Positions 11,701 through 22,865 of a stretch of DNA of 64,000 nt are shown piece after piece. This DNA is from Rapana venosa (Eukaryota; Mollusca; Gastropoda; Neogastropoda; Muricidae), in assembly GCA_028751875.1 (NCBI GenBank), contig CM054138.1:38839479-38903478 (forward strand), in the 5' to 3' direction. Numbering within the stretch: position 1 is the first letter of the stretch; each line of letters starts with the position of its first letter. Both the position numbers and the translations under genes were made by a program. Below the pieces are notes generated by a model. The model worked only from the letters and a program-made list of their open reading frames with translations, was not told the origin of the DNA and did not search any database.

Positions 11701-12267
11701 TTATTTATTTATTTATTTTGTGTGTGTGGCCTCAGTTGCATGCAGGTCAGGAGCACCATCTTTTGGGGGTTCTCTTTTTTTCCCTTCTTTTTTTTATCTT
11801 TTTTTTTTTTTTAAGCGAGTGCTTCACACGCCTCTCTTCATTGGCCCCAAAAAAACCAACAACAATAAACAATAAACCCCTAGAACCCCAAATCTTTTTG
11901 TTTGGGGAGGGAGAGGGAGGGTGTCTTTTTTCCTTTTTTTAACATGAACAACCTTTCTCTCTTATCTTACCTACTGTCTGGAGCAATGACTGCCCCAGTG
12001 TGAACTGCTGCCTGTGTTCTATTGATATTCAGCTGCAGTGTTGTGTGCATTTCTAAAGATGTGGAGGAGTGATTTACAACTGTCTGGGTTTATTTTTTGC
12101 TCTAGTGTATGTGTGGTAATGTTTACTTTCCTTTCTTTCATCCATTTTCACACTCATTATAATAATTTGCCATGCCCCAACTCCTTGATTTAATCACAAG
12201 GAGGGAGAGAAAGAGAGAGACTGACAGACTATCCGACAGACCAACAGACGGACCGACCGACAGACAG
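11701..12267. other. Simple-sequence-rich intronic DNA
   Basis: Holds a (TTTA)n run, T-rich homopolymers (about 11775-11813) and a GACA/GACC-rich stretch (about 12215-12268). No coding signal; reading frames here are homopolymer artefacts. Confidence 0.5.
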
Positions 12268-12430
12268 GGTATGGGATAGCCTGGTGGTTAGAGTAGGCCA
12301 TTGTGTGCCGGTGGGAACGGATGACAAAATTTATGGAACTGCATACACACAGGGACTAGATGTAAAAAAGCACATGAGTGCTTATTCCATTATCCTCAAA
12401 ATAAAAGAATAAAATAATATAAATAAAAAT
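12268..12430 (+). mobile_element. SINE-A, internally deleted copy
   Basis: The tRNA-like head (GGGATAGCCTGGTGGTTAGAG) is joined directly to the distal body (TAGGCCATTGTGTGCC) and the normal tail (GTGCTTATTCCATTATCC, A-rich end). About 200 bases of the usual middle are missing. The junction falls at GAGTA, a sequence present at both breakpoints in full-length copies. Confidence 0.9.
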
Positions 12431-12797
12431 AAGCAGGAAAGAGTTGCATAGAGTGAGGATGGAATATCTTCTCAGAGAATGGTACAGTGTGTAAGATTAG
12501 AATGAAATAAGTGAACATTCTCAGAACACAATGGCTCTTTTGTAGTTTGCAGAGATGCTTCTTGCAAGTATTGGAAAGCATTCTTTGCTGGTCAAGATGC
12601 ATGTCTGACAAGCCAAAGAAGAGGGAAATAGTACTGCCAGTTGCCTTTGCTCTGTCTTTGATCTTTATTATGGCAAACCAGATATGAAACCAACTACTTT
12701 TTAAAATGGTGTGTACTAAAAAACAAACTGTTGAGTGTTGACTAAGTGTTCATTTGTTTTACTTGTTCATTCTGGCTGGGTGAGGATACCCTGAGAA

Positions 12798-13137
12798 GGG
12801 GACGGGATAGCCTGGTGGTTAGAGTGATGTAGTCATGATCTGCTGACCCGAGTTTGAATCTTGTTCAAGAGAATTTTCCTCTGTAGTTAACATCAGTGCC
12901 GACTCCACTCTCTCAAAAGTCCTTTGGATGATACTCTAAACCAAGGTCCTGTGTGCAAATGCACACAGAACATCTTGTGCACAAGTTAGTTCCGCTTTTC
13001 AGAAGAGTAGGCCATTGTATGCCAGTGGGAATGGATGACATAATTGACAAAACTGCATTCACACAGGGGATGGATGAAAAAAAGCACACGAGTAAGCGCT
13101 TATTCCATTTTCCTCAAAATGAAAGAATTACAAAAAA
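12798..13137 (+). mobile_element. SINE-A, full length
   Basis: Starts with a tRNA-derived head: A-box-like TAGCCTGGTGGTTAGAG and B-box-like GAGTTTGAATCTTG. The shared body follows (GTTAACATCAGTGCCGACTCC, AAAGTCCTTTGGATGA, CAGAACATCTTGTGCAC, GTAGGCCATTG). It ends GCGCTTATTCCATTTTCC plus A-rich sequence. The head carries the RNA polymerase III promoter in this class. Confidence 0.92.
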
Positions 13138-13408
13138 GCAGAGGGAATGTTCATTAGAAAAGGGTCATTTTTCGATTTCAGAAAACTGATCCTGAAAAGG
13201 CCTTTGCCGGCTCAGCAGGAAACAAGTACATGGGCAGAATGGGAGAGTAAAGTCAGTTTCAATACATATTGTATTTGTCTTAAGGAATACAAATAATGAT
13301 AAGAAGTGCAAGTTGTGCATATATTTGTATGGTGGATATGTGACACATGTTTTTGAGGCATGAGACAACAAGCCTTTTTATGCAGCCAATAATGATTATG
13401 TGTTGCAG

Positions 13409-13476
13409 ATTATCCGAGAAGTCATCCAGAATCAGATGGAGATAATGATGCCCTCAGAGGAAGTCAAACAGGAACG
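13409..13476 (+). CDS. Internal coding exon of the RS-tail protein
   Basis: A 68-base exon bounded by a consensus acceptor (TGTTGCAG|ATT) and donor (AACG|GTATGC). It encodes IIREVIQNQMEIMMPSEEVK followed by QE and the first two bases of an Arg codon. The split codon (CG|A) is completed by the exon at 18284. The sequence is acidic and helical-looking. No motif identifies a family. Confidence 0.6.
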
Positions 13477-13999
13477 GTATGCACACTTTTCATGCTCACC
13501 TGCCTGAAACAAATTGAGCACTGCAAAAGCTATATGTAAACCTTTTTTCTTTTTTTGAAGTTGTAGCACTGCCAATAGTTTATTTTGAAATAGTGTGATC
13601 TCCTTGCAGGTAATATAGGAACATACATATATCATAGCTGCCAACCACTCTTTTTGCCCAAGATTTTTCTGTTTTTTAGTAGTGATTCTGGTTTTGTGGG
13701 TTCAAGTTTTTTTTTTCTGGTTTCTTAAGTTTTAACCACCCCCCTTCCCCCAAACAACCCCCTATAAAACATGTTAAAGCTAAAAGGAGTAAGATGTCAA
13801 CTCGCATGCTTGTTTCCAGTTCTGGCCACCATTGCTGTGCCTGTCAGAAGTTTGTCATCAAATGCTAGTTCCATACATTGATCAGTCTTGACAAGGCTTT
13901 CTGCTGCAGTCTGTGCCAGTGTGATTTAAGAAATCTGCATGGCTGACAAAATGAGATCACTGCACATGAGAGGAATCGGAGTTGCTAACCACTACAGTT

Positions 14000-14500
14000 T
14001 TGGCGTTTTCCAATTTCAGCTGTCCTGCTATGCCAGTTGCTGAGAAGCTCCAATTTTTTTTTATATTAATAGTTAATAGCACCAGTTTGAATGCATATGA
14101 ATGCATTAATAGCACCATTTCAAATGTATGTAAATACGTGGATAAAACAACGAGTATCCTAGCGAACAACAATCTCCAAGGGAGGCAATGTCTGAGCTGA
14201 GTGCGCAGCGCATCATGTGAAGGAAGTCATGTATCAATTGCCCTATCTGGATGGATCTGCGTCCGTTGAAGTTCAAAACAACAAAGCAAGGCTGGAACTT
14301 TGCACTTAATGCTGTGTAACTGATGAAAGCAGAGTTCAGAGACTAGATTAATGAAATAGCAACAAACAAAACAAGTGTTTTTGCTGGGCATATAATAAAC
14401 AGTATCAACCTGTAAGCAGAGTGGACAGATGTGCAGATGTACCCAACTTTGTAGTGCTGACGTAGTCCGGCTAAGGTTTGACACTTTAGACTACATTTGC
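14000..14500 (-). repeat. Dispersed repeat R3, copy 1
   Basis: The reverse complement matches 38925-39340 over about 400 bases. Shared landmarks include CACATCTGTCCAC, CAGCAAAAACAC, ACACAGCATTAA, GTTCCAGCCTTGC, AATCCATCCAGATA-like sequence and TACATGACTTCCTTCACATG. It does not encode a recognisable protein; similar short ORFs on both copies follow from shared ancestry. Class unknown. Confidence 0.8.
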
Positions 14501-14939
14501 TAGAAGCATTTTTGACTTTGGGGATGCATTGGGAAAAGAACCTACAGATTTTGCCAGGACAGTCAGGAGGTACCTCCTTGCCCTTTCCAATTTTCACCTG
14601 TCATGGCATCTTATGAAGTGCACAAGTCTGTAAGCACATGAGTTCAACAGTCACTTCATTCCATAGTCGTTTAAGCTCAACAACTTTGTTACCAATCCAC
14701 ATTAGTTTTCCTGTGCTAAATGCGATTTATAAACTTCATCTCATATAGCATGTACATCAAATATTGATTAGTTACTCATGAGACTCCACTTTAACATGAA
14801 CATTGAACCTTAGAAGTTGGAATAAATCCACGATCACATTATTATTATACATCAAAATTCTTATGACTTTAGCCAACTTTTATGTGCAAAGCAACTACAC
14901 ACATTTTTACTGAACCAGATCAAATAATTTCCGGTTACC

Positions 14940-15845
14940 AGTTCCTGGTTACATCAGGGGTCAGGCAAGGCTGCGTACTCTCTCCCCTTCTCTTCGTAGA
15001 TCACGAAGGACCAGATCACATGGACCAAGGAAGCCAACCCAGATCTTGAGGCCCTGAACGAACTATTATTTGCTGACGACCAGTCCTTGATGAATCAGAA
15101 CAAAGCAGCTCTTCAAGAACACACAGACCAACTCAACACAAGCTGCGAGAGGTATGACATGAAGATCAGTATCACCAAAACAGAAGTTATGTCTGTCAAC
15201 AGAAATCTAGGAAAGCTGGACATCAACATCAACGGCACCCAGCTGAAACAGACCAAAGAATTTAAATACCTTGGCAGCCTCTTCACTGAAGATGTAAAAT
15301 TGGACAGAGAGATAGAAACAAGATGCCAGAAAGTGAACGCAGTCAGTTACCAACTCGCCCCCCTTCTAAAACATTCCAGCATCCCAATGAGCACCAAGGC
15401 AAAACTCATCAACGCCATCTTCGTTCCAACACTCACATACCAGTGTCAGACATGGGCCCTAACAAAAGCCTTAGAGAGAAAATTGGTCACCTGTGAAATG
15501 CGCTGCCTGAGAAAAGCTGTCAACAAAACCAGACGCGACAAGATCAAGAATGAGGTGATCAGAGACATGGTTGGACTAACACCAATTCTCCACCATATCG
15601 AACAACAAAGGATCAGGTGGTTTGGTCACCTCACTAGAATGCCGCCCAACCAACCAAATACAATGGCTGGAACGCCAGAGGTAGACCAAGGAGACGATGG
15701 AACGACTCCGTGGCTGACACCCTGCGAGCCCATGACCTGTCACTACATCAAGCCTCCCGCCTTGCTGCAGACAGACGTCTGTGTCTCCCCACGACGCCGA
15801 AAGGCACCAGCGGCAAATGAAAGAAGAAGAAGAAGAAGAAGATCA
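14940..15845 (+). mobile_element. RTE-like LINE, RT 3' half with (GAA)n tail
   Basis: Begins with VTSGVRQGCVLSPLLF (about 14950-14995). An internal deletion with a frame change follows, then ELLFADDQSLM (about 15060) and a long frame to about 15650: SITKTEVMSVNR, FKYLGSLFTEDVKLD, MRCLRKAVNKTRRD, RIRWFGHLTRMP. A shift near 15690 precedes the SLHQASRLAADRR-type end. The copy ends in a short (GAA)n run at about 15824-15841, as RTE elements often do. It is a truncated, dead copy in the RS-tail gene intron. Confidence 0.88.
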
Positions 15846-16051
15846 AATAATCAATCAATAATTATTAAATTCAGTTAATACGCTATGGAATTCACTTATT
15901 GACTTACTCTTGGCTTAGCCACAAACACTATATCAAATCAGCTTTAACTCTAATAAATCTCTATAACCAACAACCAACTGCTACATCAACAAAAGAAGAG
16001 AATTCTCACTTACACCTTGAGCAGAAGAAACACTGCTTTGTTCTGTTCTAA

Positions 16052-16396
16052 GGGGCCGGGATAGCCTAGCGGTTAGAACATTGCGCTCGCAATCTGACGA
16101 CCCAGGTTTGATTCCTGTTCAAGGGGATATTTTCCCCTGGAGTTAACATAAGTGCAGACTCCACTCTCCCCAAAAGTCCTTCGGATGAGACTATAAACCG
16201 AGGCCCCATGTGCGAACGCTCACAGAACATCTTGTGCACACGTTAAATCCTGTTCCGCTTTTCACAAGAGTAGGCCATTGTGTGCCGATGGGAACAGATT
16301 ACAGAATTTACAAAACTGCATACACACGGGGACTGGATGTAAAAAAGCACATAAGTGCTAATTCCATTATCCTTGATATAAAAGAATAAAATTTAA
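16052..16396 (+). mobile_element. SINE-A, full length, well preserved
   Basis: The head GGATAGCCTAGCGGTTAG with A-box and GGTTTGATTCC as B-box makes the tRNA origin clear. The body (TTCCCCTGGAGTTAACAT, AAAGTCCTTCGGATGAGAC, CATCTTGTGCACACG) and the tail (TTCCATTATCCTTGATATAAA) match the other copies. Confidence 0.94.
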
Positions 16397-17440
16397 AATG
16401 ACATTAAAAAATTAAAAAGTCATCTTGTAGAGCTTCAGTCAGTCAGCACCTCTAGTTTGAAGAAATAAATGTCACCACTGACTTCATCACCAGGCAGCAA
16501 GCAAGAGAATGACTTTGAGAACGCCACATATCCTATTGTATTACAGTTTAGTAGCAGGGCTCTGATTCTCATTGACCAATGGACCTACTTGTAAACAGAC
16601 TAGCCAATCCTGAATATGCCTTGGAATCAGCTGACAAACAAATAATTTTTAGAAACTAAGATCATCAAATAGTCTAGCTACACCACAAGAGAGGAGTGGG
16701 AGGGGGGGGGATGAAGAGGGGGGATGAAGTCTTTTGAACGTTTGGGTATGGTCTGGGTGCTTACGCCATCTTCAATCACACCGAAGTGTCCACGCCAGGC
16801 TGCCCTACACCAACTGTAAAGCCACTATCAGACAGTTTGGCGACTATGAATAGAGCTTAACTGGCTCCAGGTGACCAACGTATTCCTTGGGACTTGATGA
16901 GCCACATCTACTTAACGATGCTTCACACCATCTTGCGGCTTCCTTTGACATTGTTTCAGGGCAGCCTTCAACAAGAGGCAGAGGAAACACCAACTAGACC
17001 CTGCCCCGCCTCTTGGTGATGCAGTACAAACAACTCGGATTACAATGCAATAACTTAACTTCTCTGCCCCACAGAGCTGGCCACCTAAGACAAGGGGATG
17101 GGGAAGGAGCTGACTCTTGGACTCTTTTCTTCAGTTTGTAAAGAATGGGTGTTTGACCCATGCCATAACACCAACTGGCTAGATGTATAGGGATAGACAA
17201 GAGTTGTCCAGACCCTGCCACCCTCCTCACTTACAAGGAAACCTCTTCAGAACCAATATCAGCAAATCATGAAATCTAGCCATGTCAACAAGTCCCCTCT
17301 ACAAGAGAGATGTATTTCGAATGGAGACTGTCAAAAGTGATGACTTGCACTTTTGTGGGGGTCAGCTTTTCCTTTTTTCCTCTTTTTTTCAGATGAGCAA
17401 AATCCCTGCTTGACATTGTAAGACTTTTATACAATGTGTA
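16397..17440. other. Intronic DNA without recognisable features
   Basis: Unassigned sequence in the last intron of the RS-tail gene, including a G-rich patch near 16697-16710. I see no coding exon or known repeat module. Confidence 0.45.
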
Positions 17441-17746
17441 TATTTAATAATAATAATGTATGGAATTTATATAGCGCTGAATCTTGTAAAGCAACAAATC
17501 AAAGCGCTCAGATTTCATTTCATACTTTAAGTCACGGCAGATTTCTCTCCGTGAAATTCGGGCTGATCTCACCGGGGAGAGCGCATCGCCACAAGAGCAG
17601 CGCCACCCATTTTTTTTCTTTTTCCTGTCTGCAACTGTATTTGTTTTCCTATCAGAGTGGGTTTTTTTAAAAGAATTTTGCCAGGGACAACTCTCTTGTT
17701 GCCGTGGGTTCTTTTACGTGCGCTAAATAATAACGTGTAACACACG

Positions 17747-17777
<31 letters not shown>

Positions 17778-17914
17778 TAGCGCCCAGACCACCACTCATG
17801 GTCTAATGGATGGGGGAAAAGTTTCGGGTCCAAACGGGGTACGAACCGCCGCACACTTCAGGCCCGGACTTTTCGCTTTCTAGACAGGCGCGTTACCTCT
17901 AGACCACCAATCTT
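17441..17914 (-). mobile_element. SINE-D, long tRNA-headed SINE with LINE-like 3' tail
   Basis: On the minus strand the head starts near 17914 (TGGTCTAGAGGTAACGCGCC as A-box region, GGTTCGTACCCC as B-box). The body contains the TCACGGAGAGAAATCTGCCG region. The 3' end reads AGCGCTTTGATTTGTTGC, then CAAGATTCAGCGCTATATAA and ATTCCATACATTATTATTA. That tail matches the 3' end of the L2/CR1-like LINE at 21240-21885. Confidence 0.9.
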
Positions 17915-18074
17915 GATGTATGTAATGTGCACTTGATAAAAATCATTCATTAGTGTTGCATGTTCATTCATTAATGTCTGTTTTGTGATCCCAGTTTCAT
18001 GTTATTGTCTTCAAAGTAATACCTCTGTCGTAAAAGTTGGAGTGAAGTACAAAATAATTGCCAGTGAAGTATTG

Positions 18075-18175
18075 CTGGTGTGTGTGTGTGTGTGTGTGTT
18101 GGTTGGTCTTCAATTTTACACCTGTTCACATAAAAGTGTGTGTGTGTGCATGCGCACGTGTGTGTGCATATGTTT
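18075..18175. repeat. (TG)n microsatellites
   Basis: Two short TG/GT runs (about 18078-18100 and 18136-18168) separated by unique sequence, just before the last exon of the RS-tail gene. Confidence 0.85.
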
Positions 18176-18283
18176 GTTTTAGCAAGAGCATCTCATCTTT
18201 GTGTAAGGTATGCTCATTAATTAAATCAGTGGTAACATTACAAAGATGAGTGTGATAATAAACATTTCTGTCTGTGATTTCAG

Positions 18284-18722
18284 AGAGGAAGACACTGTAC
18301 ATGACAGAGAAATCACACATCGTAGTCACCACATGGATGTCAGCAGTTATGCAAGGAGACAACGAAATCGCAGTCACAGCCGAAGCAAGAGACGGGATCA
18401 CAGCAGCAGGGAGAGGCAAAGCCCTCAAAGATCCAGGTCAAGGACAAGGAGTAGAAGCCCCAGAGAGAAGCACAGGAGTGGCAGTAGGCTGAGGGGAGAG
18501 GACGAAGGCTCCACGTCTAGCAGAGCCCAGGATACAGACTGTGAAAGGAAAAAGTCTTCTGAGCTGTTGTCCCATCCAGACCAGGACTTTGAGGAGGGTC
18601 AGATAGAGAGTGATGAAAGCTCACATCGCCAGAGGTCACACTCCAAGAAAAAGAGCTCCAAGCATAAGAGGCATAAGCACAAAAAGCACAAGAGCAGGTC
18701 TTACCATTCTGATTCTGATTAA
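18284..18722 (+). CDS. Terminal coding exon: RS domain and Lys/His-rich tail
   Basis: Acceptor TGTGATTTCAG precedes the exon, and its first base completes the Arg codon split from 13476. It encodes about 145 residues to TAA (18720-18722). The early part holds DREITHRSHH and then many RS/SR dipeptides (SHSRSKRRD, RSRSRTRSRSPREK). An acidic patch follows (DFEEGQIESDESS), then a basic block (KKKSSKHKRHKHKKHKSRS), ending SDSD. RS tails like this occur in splicing and nuclear-speckle proteins and are typically phosphorylated by SR kinases. The modelled protein would be 196 residues with no RRM or other folded domain seen here. The reading frame is solid; the family name is not known to me. Confidence 0.75.
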
Positions 18723-20127
18723 GAACAGACATTGACAGTGATGCTTTTTTTCTCTCTGTGTGTGGGAGCATATCTTTCATTTACTTGTTTGTAATGTGCA
18801 CTCTTTGTTTAATTACCTTAGAATACTTTCAGAGGCTGTGTATTTCTTACCCCATTTATGAACTGTTCCTTTGTTATGAGGATGTGTATTGACCAATCAT
18901 ACAAAATAGGAAAGTCATCTTTTTAATTTATGGGATGAATGTTTAGCTGCACTATACTGACAGTTCTGACTTAGGCAATAACTGGCTCACAGTTGCCTTG
19001 ACAGCCCTAACAATATGCCCAGATTAAAATGTTCTTGTTAGGAAGATGTCTTCGCTTGACCTGCTCGCATATGCACAGCATTTTCTCTTCCAAATATTTT
19101 GGCTACCAACTTAGCAAACAGATGCTGTGAGTGCTCTCATCAATCTTGAGCGTGCTATTGGGATTTTTAGTCTTATGCCCAAATCTGATAGCTACTCTGC
19201 TTGTCATCACATCCTTACCGAGATCTAATCTTGTTTGTATTGTGTAGGGATGTTCATAATTTTATTCATTTGTTCTCATCTTTTTGCATAACACCTAGTT
19301 GTGATTGGCTTATGTGTTTTGTTCATCATCCTTTCATCCAGTATTCTGTATTTACTTTTGTAACTTCAGCACATGGATTTAAATGGAGAACTGATAAGAG
19401 CGATGTCTTTGCAGATTGCGAAATGAGGAGTGAGCCATCTGGTCTCTGATTCTTGCAGTTGGCAGACAAAGATTGTGCTGGCTGCCACTCATGGAATCTG
19501 AAAGCCATACAAGGACTCAAAGTATTCCTAGTGTGGCGCCAAGATTTTTTTTTGCTCTGCATGACTTGGAAGAGCATTCCCAGAAAATTGTTCCCCTCCC
19601 CTTCAAGTTCACTTGTTTTCCTGCCCCTTGTTTCTGCATCCTCCCTTCACGGCCCATCCTCCCCCCACCCCCCAGCCTCTACTGTTGGCCTCCACAGCAC
19701 AAGAACACAACAGGGACAACACATGTCTCCAGCACAAGACTTTCCTAGCTGGATTTCCATGATGTCTTGAGAACTTGTGGGCCGAGTGTCATGAGTGACC
19801 AATAGACTGGAGTATGCCACTCCTGTTTCTGAGAACTGTTATGGGAGAAGGTTGAGGGTGTAAATGGAAATGTTTGTGTGATGTGAAATTTGAACTTATG
19901 TCTTTGTTGATGGCATTGTTTTGAACTTTAAAAAAAACCACAAACAAAATCTAACTTGTCTTATTTGCATTCTGTGGTGTTGTTGGGATGTAAGTATGGG
20001 AATGAGTGGGGGTATATGGACAATTTGCCAATTTTGACAGTGTTTTTTGGGTGTTTTTTTCCAAGGGGGGTTGGGGGTGTACCATGCAAAGTGTGTGAAT
20101 TTCCTGTTGTGTGTGTTATTTAGTTAG
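18723..20127 (+). other. Probable 3' UTR and downstream flank of the RS-tail gene
   Basis: AT-rich DNA after the stop codon. An ATTAAA-type signal occurs near 19023, but no cleavage site can be fixed. Short ORFs at 19201-19770 lack protein-like composition and I do not call them. Confidence 0.4.
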
Positions 20128-20470
20128 TTATTCTTTTATGTTCAGGATAATGGAATAAGCACTCATGTGCTTTTTTTTTAACATCCAGTCCCCATATGTA
20201 TGCAGTTTTGTAAATTTTGTCATCCGTTCCCACCAGCACACAATGGCCTACTCTTCCAAAAAGAGGAACAGGTTTTAACATGTGCGCAAGATGTTCTGCA
20301 TGCATTCGCACACAGGACCTTGATATATAGCCCCATCTGAAAGACTTTTGAGGAGTGGAATCAACACTGATGTTAACTCCAGCGGAAAAAATCCCCTTGA
20401 ACAGGATTCAAACTTGGGTCAGCAGATCACGAGTGCAATACGCAATAACCACCAGGTTGTCCCATCCCCT
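20128..20470 (-). mobile_element. SINE-A, full length, antisense
   Basis: Tail at the left (GGATAATGGAATAAGCAC) and tRNA-like head at the right (AACTTGGGTCAGCAGATC; head end near 20470). The middle contains AGTGGAATCAACACTGATG, the region corresponding to the core of the G-rich satellite. Confidence 0.9.
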
Positions 20471-20829
20471 GTGTGTGTGGGGGTTTTGTTTTCTTTTGTT
20501 TGCTTTGTTTTTGTGCTTTTGCTCCAAAGCTGGCCATCCCAATACTCAGAACTCAGCTACACCAGGTTAATTGTGAAACACCCTCAGACTAAGAGCCACA
20601 GTACACAAGGCCAGGAGACACTGATGGAAGCCACCATCAGGTCACCAGCCCCAAACCTGGCAACACTGCTAGGTTTCTTATGTGGTTTTCATTGGTGCCT
20701 GCTATGATCCAACACACACAGTCCCCCTCAGGAGATATAATAGCTCTTTTGCTGGCTGAGTGAGATTGTGATAGAATTGTGAAATATCCTCTCTAGTTAT
20801 GACTGTCACAACATCCTCCCCCTCTCCTA

Positions 20830-21110
20830 CCACTCTCCTTCACCTTTCACCTATCCTGTAGTCCTGTAGACCATGGGGGCACCACTGAAGATTTTGCAAC
20901 CAGCTCCCTCCACTCCCTGCGGTCCTGCTTTCCATAGCAAATTGATCCACTCAAGGCCAGTCCACTCTCTGATGTTGTCTTCCCATTTGTTTTCTCTGCC
21001 TCTTCACCTTCCTCTTTGTACTGTTTCCTGTAGGACAGTCTTGGCCAGTCCAGATGTTCGTGTGACGTGCCCATACCACTTTGGCTAGTGTTTTTTCACT
21101 CAAGTTGGGA
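20830..21110 (-). mobile_element. RTE-like LINE, extreme 3' end
   Basis: Minus-strand reading gives LAKTVLQETVQ, RGRQRKQMG-like sequence and REWRELVAKSSVV, the terminal motifs of the RTE C-terminus seen also at 4590-4850. Frameshifts separate them. It is a short 5'-truncated relict. Confidence 0.75.
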
Positions 21111-21239
21111 GCCCTTCATATGGTCTGATAGCGTTTTTAATTCCTCCTACCACTACCACCATATCAATAACAATAATAATAATATTAGTGATGGACACTT
21201 TTAGTTTAAGAGTGCTTTCTTTCCTCTTTATAGGGATAG

Positions 21240-21885
21240 CACATAGCACCTTACATTCAAAACTCTGCTGCTTGACTAGTCCTCAAAAAGAAAAAATCTG
21301 AGCATATTTCTCCTCTCTTGCAATCTAACCACTGGTTGCCTGTGCCACAGAGAGTACCCTCTGTTACAAATATCTCCACAAAACAGCACCTTCCTACCTC
21401 TGTGAATGTCTTCACTTGAACACTCCTTCTCATTCCCTCTGCTGTGCTGCACATACCCTGTGCTTGCGAATACCTAGATTCAACTACTCCACCGTTGGCC
21501 GTCACTCTTTCTCTATTTCTGGTTCATCAATTTGGAATGACCTCCCTCTCTCCCTTCACGAAAAGCCTGCTTACACTTTTAAATCCAGCCTCAAGACATA
21601 CCTATTTCAAACCTAAGACTTTCCCCTATTGTTTCAACTCATAATTATCTGTCCTTGCCTTCAATGGCCAAAATTCCCATCACCTTGCTGAAGCATATAA
21701 CCTCTCTATGTGTGTGTGTGGGCGCGCGCACACATGTGTGTGTATTTGAATTTTTGAAAACTGTTAATCATTGTTGGTTGCATGTGTAGGAGTGGAATGA
21801 ATGCAAGCGCTTTGATTTTTTTTTTTTTAACAAGATACAGCGCAATATAAATTCCATTTATTATAGCAAAAAAAATATACAGCAT
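21240..21885 (+). mobile_element. L2/CR1-like LINE 3' end with SINE-D-type tail
   Basis: Encodes the C-terminal end of an L2/CR1-type RT: PLVACATESTLCYKYLHKTA then PSYLCECL, RFNYSTVGRHSFSISGSSIW, NDLPLSLHEKPAYTFKSSLK and TYLFQT, stopping at 21616. About 180 bases of UTR with a (TG)n/GC run follow. The 3' end reads AAGCGCTTTGATTTT...ACAAGATACAGCGC and ATATAAATTCCATTTATTAT (about 21803-21865). The same tail closes SINE-D and the antisense LINE copy at 60205. Confidence 0.87.
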
Positions 21886-21948
21886 TATATTCAAATACTA
21901 TCACCACAGTGAATATCACACATACACTACATTGAATTTTGTTTTCAT

Positions 21949-22345
21949 CCCTTGGCTAGAGCTCTGAGGCTCACCAATGGTGAGATTTTTGCATATGCAT
22001 TTGGTTCTCCCCCCCCCCCCCAACTCCATCCACAAATTTAGGTAGCCACATTGTGACTTCGGGGATGGTGTCTCAACACAACACCTATGTGCATGTGTTC
22101 TTGAATTTTATTATCTGTTTCTACCAGCACAAAATGGCCTACTCTTTTGAAATGTGGAATGGGTTTTTAACATGTGTGCAAGATGTTTTGCATGCATTTG
22201 CACATGGGGCTTCGATTTATAGTCTCATCCATACATCTTTGACATTCAGTTTGATTTTCTGATCAAACTGGAAAGAAAGGGAAAAGCTGGGAATGGAACC
22301 CAGAACCTCACGACACAGTCGAGTTTACCTGTTAGTGAACATCTC
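21949..22345 (-). mobile_element. SINE-B with alternative head (antisense)
   Basis: The left end carries the SINE-B tail (GGCTAGAGCTCTGAGGCTCA, CCAATGGTGAG), a C-run and GTAGCCACATTG...CTTCGGGGATG. The centre is shared with SINE-A (GGCCTACTCTT, GTGTGCAAGATGTT, TATAGTCTCATCC). The right end is a different tRNA-like head, with B-box GGTTCTGGGTTCCATTCCCA on the minus strand. The same head occurs at 25960-26170. Confidence 0.82.
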
Positions 22346-22503
22346 AACTGTCTGAGAAGGTCTCTTTGGGGCTGTTCCATCCATTTTCAAAAAGAACAAA
22401 CGCTTATGTTTTTTCTTTTGTGTTGATCAGAAGGACAAAGTTCTCAGCTCTGCGAAATAGGCAGCAGGTCCTCCGAGTCACCATGAAGCTTCTTGGCCAC
22501 TGA

Positions 22504-22865
22504 AAGGGACTGGATAGCCTAGTGGTTAGAACATTGCGCTCGCAATCTGACAACCCGAGTTCAATTCCCATTCAAGGGGATATTTTCCCCTGGAGTTAAG
22601 ATCAGTGCAGACTCATTTCTCCCCAAAAGTCCTTCAGATAAGACTATAAACTGAGGTCCCGTGTGCGAACGCACGCAGAACATCTTGCGCACATGTTAAA
22701 TCCTGTTCCGCTTTTCGTAAGAGTAGGCCATTGTGTGCTGGTGGGAACAGATGACAGAATTCACAAAACCGCATACACATGGGGACTGGATGTAAAAAGC
22801 ACATAAGTGCTTATTCCATTATCCTTGATATAAAAGAATAAAATCAAATCAAAATAAAATAAAGA
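22504..22865 (+). mobile_element. SINE-A, full length
   Basis: Head GGATAGCCTAGTGGTTAG, B-box-like GAGTTCAATTCCC, conserved body and tail TTATTCCATTATCCTTGATA, then an A-rich (AAATC/AAAT) end to about 22865. Confidence 0.94.

Noticed and set aside
19201..19770. Overlapping + strand ORFs downstream of the RS-tail gene
   Set aside because: No splice context or domain; composition resembles AT-rich 3' UTR.
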